Assembly (NCBI RefSeq): GCF_003568665.1
Contig: NZ_QXMH01000002.1
Location: 310,001 to 374,000 of the forward strand
Direction: 5' to 3'
Source of the DNA: Chitinophaga alhagiae
GTDB taxonomy: Bacteria; Bacteroidota; Bacteroidia; Chitinophagales; Chitinophagaceae
Length of the DNA: 64,000 nt
This document shows, piece by piece, positions 20,718 through 29,184 of the stretch. The translations under genes and the position numbers were made by a program. Each line of letters opens with the position of its first letter. The stretch's first letter is position 1. The notes under the pieces were generated by a model. It ran no database searches. It saw only the letters and a program-made list of their open reading frames with translations, and had not been told where the DNA came from.

Positions 20718-22937
20718 ATGCAAACCACAGTAGAAACCGCCGAACAGTTAGGACTCACCGCAGACGAATTTGAACGTATCAAAGCCACCCTGGGCCGCGT
20801 TCCCAATTTTACGGAACTCAGCATGTACTCTGTGATGTGGAGCGAGCATTGCAGCTACAAAAACTCCATTGTATGGCTCAAGAGCCTGCCCCGCGAAGGC
20901 GGCCGCCTGCTGGTAAAGGCCGGTGAGGAAAATGCCGGCCTGGTAGATATTGGAGATGGCTGGGCTTGCGTGTTCAAAATAGAGTCTCACAACCACCCCT
21001 CCGCGCTGGAGCCCTTCCAGGGCGCCGCTACCGGCGTGGGCGGTATTCACCGGGATATATTTACCATGGGCGCACGCCCCATTGCCGCGCTCAACTCCCT
21101 GCGCTTCGGCAACATTGCCGATCCCAAAACGCAGCACCTGCTGAAAGGCGTGGTAGACGGCATTGGCCATTACGGCAACTGCTTTGGCGTACCCACCGTG
21201 GGCGGCGAAGTGTATTTTGAAGATTGTTACGGCACCAACCCCCTCGTAAACGCCATGAGCGTGGGGGTACTGAAAGTAGGCACCATGGTGTCTGCCACCT
21301 CTCACGGAGAAGGCAACCCTGTATTTATAGTAGGTTCCGCCACCGGTAAAGACGGTATAGGCGGCGCATCTTTTGCTTCCGCAGACATTACGGAAGAAAG
21401 CGCTAAAGACCTCCCTGCCGTACAGGTAGGTGACCCCTTCCAGGAAAAGAAACTGCTGGAGGCCTGCCTGGAAGTGGTTAAAACCAATGCCCTGGTAGGT
21501 ATGCAGGATATGGGCGCCGCGGGCATCACCTGCTCCACCGCTGAAATGAGCGCCAAAGGCGAACATGGCATGATCATCCACCTGGATAAAGTGCCCACCC
21601 GCCAAAAAAATATGAAAGGCTGGGAAATGCTGCTGTCTGAAAGCCAGGAGCGCATGCTGATAGTAGTAGAGAAAGGCCGCGAAAAAGAAGTGTTGGACAT
21701 TTTCGATAAATGGGACCTCCACTGCGTACAGATCGGTGAAGTGACCAAAGACCCCATACTCCGTTTCTATATGAACGGCGTACTGGAAGCGGAAGTGCCG
21801 GCGGAAAGCCTGGTGCTGGGCGGCGGCGCTCCCCAATACCACCGCGCTTACGTGGAGCCGAAATATTTTGAAAAGGTAAAAGCCTTTGATATCCAGAACA
21901 TCCCTGACATTACCCACCCCAAAGCAGTAGCGGAAAAAATAGCCCAACTGCCCAACATAGCCTCCAAACGCTGGGTATACACGCAGTATGACAGTATGGT
22001 AGGCACCGCCAACGCCAGCACCAACGCGCCCAGCGATGCGGCCATTGTACTGGTCAAAGGCACGGCAAAAGCCCTGGCCGTTACCACAGACTGTAACAGC
22101 CGCTATGTGTATGCAGACCCGCATGCCGGTGGCCAGATAGCCGTGGCCGAAGCAGCCCGCAATATTGTGTGCAGCGGCGGCGAGCCGGTGGCTATCACCA
22201 ACTGCCTCAACTTCGGCAACCCCTACGATCCGGAGGTATATTACCAGTTCGTTCATGCCATCAAAGGCATGGGTGAGGCCTGCCGCAAATTCAATACGCC
22301 CGTTACCGGCGGTAACGTAAGTTTCTATAACCAGTCGCCAGACGGCCCCGTATACCCTACGCCCACCATCGGCATGCTGGGGGTGCTGGACAGTATGGAC
22401 CAGCGCATGACGCTCGGTTTCAAAGAGGCGGGCGATCTGATCTATATTGTAGGCCGCAGCTATAACGACATCAGCAGTTCAGAGTACCTGCACAAGCTCA
22501 TAGGCGTGGAATACAGTCCCGCTCCCCATTTCAACCTGGAAGAAGAGCACAAGTTGCAGCAGGCCATCACCAAGCTGATCAGCGGCGGCCTCATCCGGTC
22601 CGCGCACGACGTAAGCGAGGGCGGCCTCTTCATCACCCTGCTGGAAAGCGCCATGGCCGGTAAACTGGGCTTTGAAGTGCATACCAACAAAGATTTCCGA
22701 AAAGACGCCTACCTCTTCGGCGAAGCGCAAAGCCGCGTGGTAGTGAGCGTAAGCCCGGCCAACAAGGAAAAATTCGAGGCTTTGCTCCACGGCCTGGTAG
22801 ATACCTCTGACCACTCTGTACGGTACGAAAAAATTGGTACCGTAAAAAGAGAGAGCATGGTGGTAGACGGTGAAGCCTGGGGACTGCTGGAAGAATGGAA
22901 AAGCAAGTACGATACAGCGTTGGAAAACAACCTGTGA
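20718..22937 (+). CDS. purL: Phosphoribosylformylglycinamidine synthase, PurL subunit
   Basis: 739 residues from the ATG at 20718 ([13 protein letters not shown]). This is the small PurL form that works with separate PurS and PurQ proteins in the fourth step of purine synthesis. It has the typical [11 protein letters not shown] near the N-terminus, the PurM-like ATP fold [19 protein letters not shown], and the second half with [19 protein letters not shown] and [12 protein letters not shown]. No purS or purQ is adjacent. A strong terminator follows. Confidence 0.96.
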   Translation: MQTTVETAEQLGLTADEFERIKATLGRVPNFTELSMYSVMWSEHCSYKNSIVWLKSLPREGGRLLVKAGEENAGLVDIGDGWACVFKIESHNHPSALEPFQGAATGVGGIHRDIFTMGARPIAALNSLRFGNIADPKTQHLLKGVVDGIGHYGNCFGVPTVGGEVYFEDCYGTNPLVNAMSVGVLKVGTMVSATSHGEGNPVFIVGSATGKDGIGGASFASADITEESAKDLPAVQVGDPFQEKKLLEACLEVVKTNALVGMQDMGAAGITCSTAEMSAKGEHGMIIHLDKVPTRQKNMKGWEMLLSESQERMLIVVEKGREKEVLDIFDKWDLHCVQIGEVTKDPILRFYMNGVLEAEVPAESLVLGGGAPQYHRAYVEPKYFEKVKAFDIQNIPDITHPKAVAEKIAQLPNIASKRWVYTQYDSMVGTANASTNAPSDAAIVLVKGTAKALAVTTDCNSRYVYADPHAGGQIAVAEAARNIVCSGGEPVAITNCLNFGNPYDPEVYYQFVHAIKGMGEACRKFNTPVTGGNVSFYNQSPDGPVYPTPTIGMLGVLDSMDQRMTLGFKEAGDLIYIVGRSYNDISSSEYLHKLIGVEYSPAPHFNLEEEHKLQQAITKLISGGLIRSAHDVSEGGLFITLLESAMAGKLGFEVHTNKDFRKDAYLFGEAQSRVVVSVSPANKEKFEALLHGLVDTSDHSVRYEKIGTVKRESMVVDGEAWGLLEEWKSKYDTALENNL

Positions 22938-22955
22938 ACATCATAACGCAGTGAG

Positions 22956-22979
22956 AAGGCGGCCCGCTGAGGCCGCCTT
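22956..22979 (+). terminator. Terminator of purL
   Basis: AAGGCGGCC and GGCCGCCTT form a 9-bp perfect stem with a six-base loop followed by TTTTAT. Confidence 0.92.
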
Positions 22980-23230
22980 TTTTATGGCCGGCCAATTGTT
23001 AATACCGCCCGTTCCCGCTATTCGTAATTGTTAAGGGGGCCGCCGCCGTTACTACCCCCTGCAATGTGTATTTTTTACAAATTAACGGGCCGTTCCGCCC
23101 AAACCCTTCCTCATGGAGGAAAACCCTTTATTGTGCGGGATACTCCTTTTACAACTGTTTTAACATCGCGTTAACAAAATACCACATTCGTGTTATGGAT
23201 ATACCGGAGAACTACGTTATTTTTGGTTAA

Positions 23231-23494
23231 CGTTGTAAAGCAACGATCATTGTTCGAGCAGCGCCCTGAGCCAGCGCTAATATATTAGACAGAAATCCCC
23301 TAAAGACATTTAACAAAAAGTATTTGATCATAAATCATTCTATGGTTTACCCAACAGTAAATCATATTCTATGATGACCTTAACTTTTTTTTATTACCAT
23401 GTCCTCATGAACGATCGATTCTTAAGATCATGTATTACACCTAGTGAAAGAACGATTTGTTTCAGGGCTGACTAACCATCAGCCCTCTTTTTTT
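23231..23494 (+). ncRNA. Possible small non-coding RNA
   Basis: A TATTTTTG box at 23218-23225 could start transcription near 23231. The predicted transcript contains CGTTG-TAAAG-CAACG, AGCGC...GCGCT and a long hairpin built on TGGTTTAC/GTAAATCA (23343-23364) closed by ATCAT/ATGAT. It ends at the strong terminator 23464-23486. I do not recognise an RNA family: it has neither tmRNA nor RNase P RNA motifs. The -33 element is weak. Boundaries are inferred. Confidence 0.35.
23464..23486 (+). terminator. Strong terminator with no protein gene upstream
   Basis: AGGGCTGA and TCAGCCCT form a perfect 8-bp stem with a seven-base loop followed by C and seven T. The purL terminator lies nearly 500 bases earlier, so this one must end another transcript. 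Confidence 0.85.
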
Positions 23495-23524
23495 GCCCAT
23501 ACTTTACGATGTTTAAACAGGGGG

Positions 23525-23541
23525 GTACCGGCAGCCGGTAC
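23525..23541. repeat. 17-base perfect palindrome
   Basis: GTACCGGC, a central A, then GCCGGTAC. It lies between two terminators, away from any gene start. It could be a protein-binding site or chance in GC-rich DNA. Confidence 0.5.
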
Positions 23542-23607
23542 GCTATGGGGCCGCCGTTGTGTCACTCCCTTCAGCGGCAGGGGGCGTGCCGGGCGGGAAA
23601 ATAAAAA

Positions 23608-23629
23608 GGAGCGCTCCGCAGAGCGCCCC
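23608..23629 (-). terminator. Terminator of the oxoamine synthase family gene
   Basis: GGAGCGCT pairs with AGCGCCCC apart from one mismatch; on the minus strand it runs into CCTTTTTATTTT, 32 bases past the stop. Confidence 0.75.
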
Positions 23630-23660
23630 ATCGTTGTATGTAACGTACTTACTTTTCCGG

Positions 23661-24902
23661 TTATACCACGGGAATTTCCGCCACGGCGTACACCTTCTGG
23701 TCCAGCTTGGCTTTGGTTTCCGTGAAAGCCTTCAGCGTCAGTTCAATGTCTTCGTCTGAATGCGCCGCCGTGGGTATGAGGCGGTAAATGATCTGCCCTT
23801 TCGGGATCACGGGGTATACCACTATAGAGCAGAAAATATGGTAGTTCTCGCGGAGGTCAAGGCACATGGCGGTAGCTTCCGGAATGTCTCCCTGCAGGTA
23901 AATGGGCGTAACGGGAGAATTGGTGCGGCCAATATTGAAGCCCCTGTCTTTCAGGCCCTGCTGCAGTTTGTTCACATTGCTCCAGAGCTTTTCTTTCAGT
24001 TCAGGTTTTTGGCGCATCAGCTGCACTCTTTTCAGGTGGCCGATCACGATGGGCAGGGGAACGGATTTGGCAAAGATCTGCGAGCGCATGTTGTAGCGCA
24101 GGTAGCTGATGATGTTTTTATCACCGCTCATAAAAGCGCCAATAGACGCGCCTGATTTGGCGAAGGTGTTGAACAGCAGGTCTATCTTGTCCTGTACGCC
24201 CTGCTCTTCTCCCGTACCGGCGCCGGTTTTGCCCATGGTGCCGAAGCCGTGCGCATCGTCTACCATAAAGCGGAACTCGTATTTATCTTTCAGTGCGGCA
24301 ATTTCTTTCAGCTTGCCCTGGTCACCCGCCATGCCAAACACGCCTTCGGTCACCACCAAAATGCCGCCGCCGGTTGTTTTGCACAGTTCCACCGCTCGTT
24401 TCAGCTGCTTTTCGCAGTCTTCAATATCATTGTGTTTGAATACATAACGGTGCCCCTGGTGCAGGCGCAAACCGTCTATAATGGAAGCATGGCACTCCGC
24501 ATCGTACACGATCACATCGCGTCTGTTACAGATAGCATCGATAGCGCTCATAATGCCCTGGTAGCCGTAGTTGAGCAGGGTGGTATCTTCTTTGCCCATG
24601 TACTCGCTCAGCTCTTTCTCCAGTTGCTCATGGTAGTTGGTGTTGCCGCTCATCATACGCGCTCCCATAGGAGCCGCAAGGCCAAAATCAGCCGCCGCCT
24701 GCGCGTCTGTGGCACGAACTTCCGGGTGGTTGGCCAGGCCCAGGTAGTTGTTGAGGCTCCATACTATCTTGTCCTTCCCCCGGAACTTCATCCGGGGCCC
24801 TATTTCACCTTCCAGCTTGGGAAAGGCGAAGTAACCATGGGCTCTTTCGGAGTGCTCACCGATAGGGCCTTTATGCTTCAGCAGTTTCTCGAATATATCC
24901 AT
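23661..24902 (-). CDS. Alpha-oxoamine synthase family enzyme (serine palmitoyltransferase-like)
   Basis: 413 residues of the PLP-dependent alpha-oxoamine synthase family, which condenses an amino acid with an acyl thioester. Visible are SLNNYLGLANHPEV, the glycine/serine-rich ARMMSGNTNYH, the cofactor-binding VDDAHGFGTMG and NTFAKSGASIGAF with the likely Schiff-base lysine. Candidates are serine palmitoyltransferase, cysteate acyltransferase of sulfonolipid synthesis, glycine C-acetyltransferase and 8-amino-7-oxononanoate synthase. The chain length, the extra N-terminal segment (YFAFPKLEGEIGPRMKF) and the Bacteroidota context favour a sphingolipid or sulfonolipid role, which is inference. A TACCTTTG box lies 33 bases upstream. 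Confidence 0.88.
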   Translation of the reverse strand: MDIFEKLLKHKGPIGEHSERAHGYFAFPKLEGEIGPRMKFRGKDKIVWSLNNYLGLANHPEVRATDAQAAADFGLAAPMGARMMSGNTNYHEQLEKELSEYMGKEDTTLLNYGYQGIMSAIDAICNRRDVIVYDAECHASIIDGLRLHQGHRYVFKHNDIEDCEKQLKRAVELCKTTGGGILVVTEGVFGMAGDQGKLKEIAALKDKYEFRFMVDDAHGFGTMGKTGAGTGEEQGVQDKIDLLFNTFAKSGASIGAFMSGDKNIISYLRYNMRSQIFAKSVPLPIVIGHLKRVQLMRQKPELKEKLWSNVNKLQQGLKDRGFNIGRTNSPVTPIYLQGDIPEATAMCLDLRENYHIFCSIVVYPVIPKGQIIYRLIPTAAHSDEDIELTLKAFTETKAKLDQKVYAVAEIPVV

Positions 24903-24934
24903 ATGATTATTAAAATGAAATTAAAATTCGCTCA

Positions 24935-24942
24935 CAAAGGTA
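24935..24942 (-). promoter_or_regulatory. -7 promoter box of the oxoamine synthase gene
   Basis: TACCTTTG on the minus strand, with a TTTA-containing partial -33 element about 20 bases upstream. Confidence 0.55.
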
Positions 24943-25032
24943 TTAAAATATTATTTTTTGTAAACTTAGGTTACTTTTATGCCTTAATTTTTTCCACGTA
25001 TATCAGTCACGGAGCAAGTTAGGAATAAATCA

Positions 25033-26718
25033 ATGTTTTATATGAGCCGTATTAAATTATTGGCCGTCATTTGCATGCTGACGGCGCCGGTAGCCTTGGG
25101 TCAGAAAGCTACGTCACCCACCACCGGTTTCCCTCCGAACTATGGAAAAAAAGTGCAGAAAGAAGTGCCCCGGCCCAAGCTGGTGGTTGGTATGGTAGTA
25201 GACCAGATGCGCTGGGACTATTTATACCGTTATTATGACCGTTATACCGAAAATGGCTTCAAACGTCTGCTGAACGAAGGTTTCTCCTGCGAGAACACCC
25301 TGGTGCCCTATACGCCCACCATTACCGCCTGCGGCCATACCTGTGTGTATACCGGCTCTGTGCCCGCCATTCACGGCATCATCGGCAACGCCTGGTACAA
25401 TAAAGCGCTGAAACGCAGTGTATATTGCACGGAAGATAGTACGGCCAGCGCCGTTGGCGGCAGCGAAGCGGCAGGCAAAATGAGCCCCCGCAACATGCTC
25501 ACCACCACCATTACGGACGAGCTGCGCCTGGCTACCAACTTCCGCAGCAAAGTGGTAGGCGTGGCCATCAAAGACCGTGGCGCCATTCTTCCCGCCGGCC
25601 ATAGCGCTAACGCCGCTTACTGGTACGATGGTGTAACCGGCAATTTCATGACCAGCAACTTTTACATGAACAGCCTGCCCGCCTGGGCGGAAGCCTTCAA
25701 TAATCAGAAGTGGCCGGCCAAATACCTGTCACAGCCCTGGAACACGCTATACCCCATTGAAACGTACGTGCAGAGCACCGAAGACGACAAGCCGTACGAA
25801 GGCCGCTTCAAAGGCCAGAAAAACTCCGCCTTCCCGCATGAGCTGGCCGGTATGATGGGCAACAGCTTCGGTATCCTGTCTTCCACCCCGTTCGGCAACA
25901 CCTTTACCCTGGAGTTTGCCAAAAAGGCCCTGGAAGGCCACCAGATGGGCAAAGGCCCCATCACGGACTTCCTGGCCGTGAGCCTTTCCTCTACAGACTA
26001 TGTGGGCCACCAGCATGGCCCCAACTCCATAGAAATTGAAGACACTTACCTGCGCCTGGATAAAGACCTGGGCGAATTCTTCAAGTATCTTGACAGAACG
26101 GTGGGCAAAGGCCAGTGGCTGTTCTTCATCACCGCAGACCATGCCGTGGCGCATGTGCCGGGCTTTTTGGAAGAGCACCGCATCCCTGGCGGCGCCTGGG
26201 ACGACGGGGCCATGGTGAAATCCCTCAACGCCGCTGCTGAAAAGGAATTTGGCCTGAAGAAAGTGATCCTTTCCGCTTATAACTACCAGCTGAGCCTGGA
26301 TAATGAAGCGCTTGAAAAAGCCGGCAAGGCGGAAGAAGTAAAACAGTTCCTCATCCGCGAAACCCTGAAATGGCCGGGCATTGCCAACGCTTTTGACCTC
26401 CACAAAATGGGCTCCACCGCACTGCCTGAACCGCAGAAGTCCATGATGACCAACGGCTATAATGTACAACGCAGCGGGGATATTATGGTAGTACTGCAGC
26501 CCGGCTGGCTGGATGGCGGTAAAACCGGCACCACCCATGGCCTCTGGAACCCTTACGATGCCCACATTCCCCTGGTGTGGATGGGCTGGGGCGTACGCCA
26601 GGGCAAAACCAACCGTACCACGCATATGACAGACATTGCGCCCACCGTGGCCGCCATGCTGCGCATCCAGATGCCCAATGGCAACGTAGGGCACGTTATT
26701 GAAGAGATCACGAAGTAA
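25033..26718 (+). CDS. pafA: PafA-type alkaline phosphatase
   Basis: 561 residues with an N-terminal signal peptide (SRIKLLAVICMLTAPVALG). The alkaline phosphatase superfamily metal site is visible: VVDQMRWDY, the threonine nucleophile in PTITACGHTCVYTGS, LSSTDYVGHQHGPNS and TADHAVAH. The sequence VAIKDRGAILPAGH carries the Lys and Arg (K-x-R) that define the PafA phosphomonoesterases studied in Elizabethkingia. It should release phosphate from organic esters in the periplasm. The start could also be the ATG at 25042. A terminator-like hairpin follows. Confidence 0.9.
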   Translation: MFYMSRIKLLAVICMLTAPVALGQKATSPTTGFPPNYGKKVQKEVPRPKLVVGMVVDQMRWDYLYRYYDRYTENGFKRLLNEGFSCENTLVPYTPTITACGHTCVYTGSVPAIHGIIGNAWYNKALKRSVYCTEDSTASAVGGSEAAGKMSPRNMLTTTITDELRLATNFRSKVVGVAIKDRGAILPAGHSANAAYWYDGVTGNFMTSNFYMNSLPAWAEAFNNQKWPAKYLSQPWNTLYPIETYVQSTEDDKPYEGRFKGQKNSAFPHELAGMMGNSFGILSSTPFGNTFTLEFAKKALEGHQMGKGPITDFLAVSLSSTDYVGHQHGPNSIEIEDTYLRLDKDLGEFFKYLDRTVGKGQWLFFITADHAVAHVPGFLEEHRIPGGAWDDGAMVKSLNAAAEKEFGLKKVILSAYNYQLSLDNEALEKAGKAEEVKQFLIRETLKWPGIANAFDLHKMGSTALPEPQKSMMTNGYNVQRSGDIMVVLQPGWLDGGKTGTTHGLWNPYDAHIPLVWMGWGVRQGKTNRTTHMTDIAPTVAAMLRIQMPNGNVGHVIEEITK

Positions 26719-26798
26719 GTATAAGTATAGACAGATATGCTGCGGAACGCCTTTGAGGCAACCGCAAAATAACATGGAACAGGCAGTACAACTGCAAC

Positions 26799-26829
26799 AC
26801 GCCTTTGCCGGAATTTCCGACAAAGGCGT
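26799..26829 (+). terminator. Terminator of pafA
   Basis: ACGCCTTTG and CAAAGGCGT form a perfect 9-bp stem followed by TTTGTTTTA, 80 bases past the stop. Confidence 0.75.
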
Positions 26830-26880
26830 TTGTTTTACAGGCAGTTACGTATACCGTTTATTCGGTAAAAATAAATCACT

Positions 26881-26888
26881 TACATTTG
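26881..26888 (+). promoter_or_regulatory. -7 box four bases before a start codon
   Basis: TACATTTG ends four bases before the ATG at 26893. In Bacteroidota the transcript starts only a few bases after this box, so the mRNA of the enoyl-CoA hydratase gene would be leaderless or nearly so. Confidence 0.5.
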
Positions 26889-26892
26889 GCAG

Positions 26893-27666
26893 ATGTCCGG
26901 ATTAACCTATCATATTGCTGACCGGGTAGCCACCATTACCCTCAACCGCCCTGAGAAGCGCAATGCGCTCAATGGCGCGCTGGTAAAGGAATTGCGGCAG
27001 GCTTTTGCCCGCGCTGAAGAAGATGGCAACGTGAAAGTGATCATACTGGCCGGCAATGGCAAAGCGTTTTGCGCCGGGGCGGACCTTGATTACCTGCAGC
27101 AGCTGCAGCAAAACAACTATGAAGAGAACCTGGCAGACTCCCGGGAGCTGATGCTGCTCATGCAGGAGATCTATTCCCTGCAAAAGGTAGTGATAGCGCA
27201 GATAGAGGGAGATGCCATTGCCGGCGGCTGCGGCCTGGCCTCCGTGGCAGACCTCAGTTTTGCCGTGCCGGAAGCCCGTTTCGGGTATACGGAAGTGCGC
27301 ATCGGGTTTGTGCCTGCGCTGGTCAGCGTGTTCCTGGTCAGAAAAACGGGGGAAGGCAAAGCCCGTGAACTGCTGCTCACCGGGGAGCTGATCTCGGCCG
27401 GGGAAGCGGCGGCTTGCGGCATTATCAATAAAGTAGTGCCGGCGGCAGATATCCGGGGGCATGTAGCCTCGCTGGCGCAGCGCCTTTGTAATGAAACCTC
27501 TGCTAACTCATTGAAAGTCACCAAGCAACTGGTGCGTACGGCGTTAGACCAGCCGCTGCCGGAAGCGCTGGAAAATGCCGCCCGCCTCAATGCGGAAACC
27601 CGGCAGCACCCTGACTGCAAAAAGGGAATAGGCGCCTTCTTGAATAAGGAAAAGCCAGTGTGGTAG
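26893..27666 (+). CDS. Enoyl-CoA hydratase/isomerase family protein
   Basis: 257 residues of the crotonase fold. The oxyanion-hole segments are GNGKAFCAGADLDYLQQL and AIAGGCGLASVADLSFA, and the catalytic region is RFGYTEVRIGFVPALVSVF, which has a glutamate in the usual position. The C-terminus (KKGIGAFLNKEKPVW) is typical. It acts on 2-enoyl-CoA esters; a methylglutaconyl-CoA hydratase-like role is possible but not shown. No other beta-oxidation gene is near. Confidence 0.9.
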   Translation: MSGLTYHIADRVATITLNRPEKRNALNGALVKELRQAFARAEEDGNVKVIILAGNGKAFCAGADLDYLQQLQQNNYEENLADSRELMLLMQEIYSLQKVVIAQIEGDAIAGGCGLASVADLSFAVPEARFGYTEVRIGFVPALVSVFLVRKTGEGKARELLLTGELISAGEAAACGIINKVVPAADIRGHVASLAQRLCNETSANSLKVTKQLVRTALDQPLPEALENAARLNAETRQHPDCKKGIGAFLNKEKPVW

Positions 27667-27725
27667 CGGGTTTGAAGCATTTGGCACAGATTTTTCACAC
27701 ATACCTATGTACTAAAGGACCAATT

Positions 27726-28388
27726 ATGCGAAAATTGTTACAGATAGGGGGATTGCTGGCAGGCCTCACGGCTGGCCTGGCAACGCCGCTCCTGGCCCAA
27801 CGTACCATATCGGACGCCAGGATCACCTATAAAGTAGAAATGCCGCAGGAACAATTGCAGATGGAGGCCATGTTTGCCAACAGCTCCATGATGCAATACA
27901 TCCGTGGCAACCAGAGCCGCATAGACATGAACTTTAACGTGGTGAACTACACCTACCTCATCAATGCCCAGGAAGAAACGGTGGTAACGCTGATGGACAA
28001 CCACGGTGATAAGTACCTGATCCGTACAGACAAGAAAGGCTATGAGCAAGACACCAAGAAGTATCAGAACACCCAGTTCACCGATCAGTCCGAAACCCGC
28101 GAGATAGCCGGTTACAAATGCCGGAAGGCCATCGGGAAGATGGAAGACGGCAGCACGTTCGATGTGTATTACACGCTGGAGATCATCCCGGAAAACAAAT
28201 ACTACAACCGCCGTTTCATGAACCTCCGGGGTATTCCCCTGGAGTTTGAGATCGTGACCAAATCCGGCTCTAAAATGAGGGTTACCGCCACCAAGGTAGA
28301 CCTGAGCCCTGTGCCCGCCTCCGTATTTGATGTACCGCGCGGCTACCGGGAAATTACCGCGGAAGAGCTGAAGAAGATCAGGGGGTAA
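27726..28388 (+). CDS. Secreted GLPGLI/DUF4412-like protein
   Basis: 220 residues from the ATG at 27726 (MRKLLQIGGLLAGL), which gives a signal peptide cleaved after LLAQ; the open frame upstream overlaps the previous gene and is not credible. The body is beta-rich (RITYKVEMP, MDNHGDKYLIRTDKKG, SETREIAGYKCRKA) and the C-terminal block MNLRGIPLEFEIVTKSG resembles the region that names GLPGLI proteins. These are Bacteroidota envelope proteins of unknown role. The family assignment is by eye. Confidence 0.75.
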   Translation: MRKLLQIGGLLAGLTAGLATPLLAQRTISDARITYKVEMPQEQLQMEAMFANSSMMQYIRGNQSRIDMNFNVVNYTYLINAQEETVVTLMDNHGDKYLIRTDKKGYEQDTKKYQNTQFTDQSETREIAGYKCRKAIGKMEDGSTFDVYYTLEIIPENKYYNRRFMNLRGIPLEFEIVTKSGSKMRVTATKVDLSPVPASVFDVPRGYREITAEELKKIRG

Positions 28389-28440
28389 GAGCCTGATGAT
28401 GCGGGGCTTCTTATGGCACATTGCTCTCAAGTGTCAATAT

Positions 28441-28515
28441 CAAGGCGATAACAAGGCGATAAGAAGGCGATAAGCCCGGGGTCCCAAGGCGATAACAAGG
28501 CGATAAGAAGGCGAT
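28441..28515. repeat. 31-base direct repeat built from AAGGCGATA units
   Basis: The same 31 bases occur at 28441-28471 and 28485-28515 with no mismatch, separated by 13 bases (AAGCCCGGGGTCC). Each copy is itself three AAGGCGAT-containing units of about 10-11 bases, so the locus holds six units. It lies between two convergent genes. Confidence 0.9.
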
Positions 28516-28585
28516 TGTGGCTGTCCCCAAGCCCAAGGTACTGCCCGCCATACTATTCGCTACGGCAGTTTCCCCTCAACGCAAA

Positions 28586-28611
28586 AAAGGCCGTTCTTCC
28601 GAACAGCCTTT
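28586..28611 (-). terminator. Terminator of the small secreted protein gene
   Basis: AAAGGCCGTTC pairs with GAACAGCCTTT (one wobble); on the minus strand it is followed by TTT before GCG, 28 bases past the stop. Confidence 0.75.
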
Positions 28612-28638
28612 CTGCAAAATCTCTTTCAAAAATGGTCC

Positions 28639-29037
28639 TTAATTCTTCCTGAACGGAAGGTTGAACTGTACCTGGTGGTACCGCATGCCATTGGCAGGCA
28701 GCGCCTGTACAGTATAGGGAACTATATAGGTCACATTTCCCTTTTTATAGGTTACCACAGACTTAACATTGACAGTACTGTTGTCAGAACTGAGATTGAA
28801 ATTCGTTTTCAGTATGCCACTGGCCTTAAAGCCCGCGTCAAGGCTCAGATTCGTTTTAGGCATGGCGGTGAGGTTGTAGCGGGTCTCTGTCTTTTTTACA
28901 ACCTTGTCCTTTTCGCTTTCGCTATCCAAATTACCGCCCAGATCATTGGCTTGTACACGCAGTGCAACCATGAACAAAGCACTTACCATGAGGCAAGACA
29001 ATGAAAATCTTTGGATTATGTTAGTTTTCGGCTTCAT
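28639..29037 (-). CDS. Small secreted protein, unknown
   Basis: 132 residues. An N-terminal signal peptide (LSCLMVSALFMVALRVQA) precedes a mature part with an acidic stretch (GGNLDSESEKDKV) and beta-rich repeats (NLTAMPKTNLSLDAGF, GILKTNFNLSSDN, VKSVVTYKKGNVTYIVPY). I do not recognise a family. A TATATTTG promoter box is seven bases before the start. It has its own terminator and is monocistronic. Confidence 0.7.
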   Translation of the reverse strand: MKPKTNIIQRFSLSCLMVSALFMVALRVQANDLGGNLDSESEKDKVVKKTETRYNLTAMPKTNLSLDAGFKASGILKTNFNLSSDNSTVNVKSVVTYKKGNVTYIVPYTVQALPANGMRYHQVQFNLPFRKN

Positions 29038-29044
29038 TGTGATG

Positions 29045-29052
29045 CAAATATA
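29045..29052 (-). promoter_or_regulatory. -7 box seven bases before a start codon
   Basis: TATATTTG on the minus strand ends seven bases before the ATG at 29037, implying a leader of only a few bases. Confidence 0.5.
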
Positions 29053-29184
29053 CTAAAAAGTCATCTATCATAACGGAATCTTAAAGCAATTTACCCAATT
29101 ATCTTAAAAAAATGTTAAAAAATACATAAGCGGTAAGCGCCAACTTGTTTGGTGACAGCTGCAAAATCACATATATTTACATCA

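Larger units (their letters stand above)
22938..23660. other. 720-base stretch without a supported protein gene
   Basis: After the purL terminator there is no credible coding frame. It contains a possible promoter box (23218-23225), several small hairpins, an AT-rich hairpin followed by eight T (23334-23392), a strong terminator (23464-23486), a 17-base palindrome (23525-23541) and the terminator of the minus-strand gene (23608-23629). A terminator with no protein gene upstream of it suggests a small RNA gene. Confidence 0.6.

Noticed and set aside
20748..22256. 502-codon minus-strand frame
   Set aside because: Antisense to purL, with no domain; composition is typical of a shadow frame.
23100..23170. 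16-codon frame starting MEENPLLCG
   Set aside because: Too short, with no ribosome-binding site and no supporting context.
23231..23494. tmRNA or RNase P RNA
   Set aside because: No tRNA-like ends or tag-peptide frame, and no GAGGAAAGTCC-type RNase P core, so neither assignment is supported.
23444..23725. 93-codon plus-strand frame in the gene-free stretch
   Set aside because: It starts at a non-ATG codon, reads straight through a strong terminator (23464-23486) and overlaps the oxoamine synthase gene end; not credible.
28441..28515. Possible CRISPR array
   Set aside because: Only two 31-base copies with a 13-base spacer, internal subrepeats and no cas genes; this is a tandem repeat.
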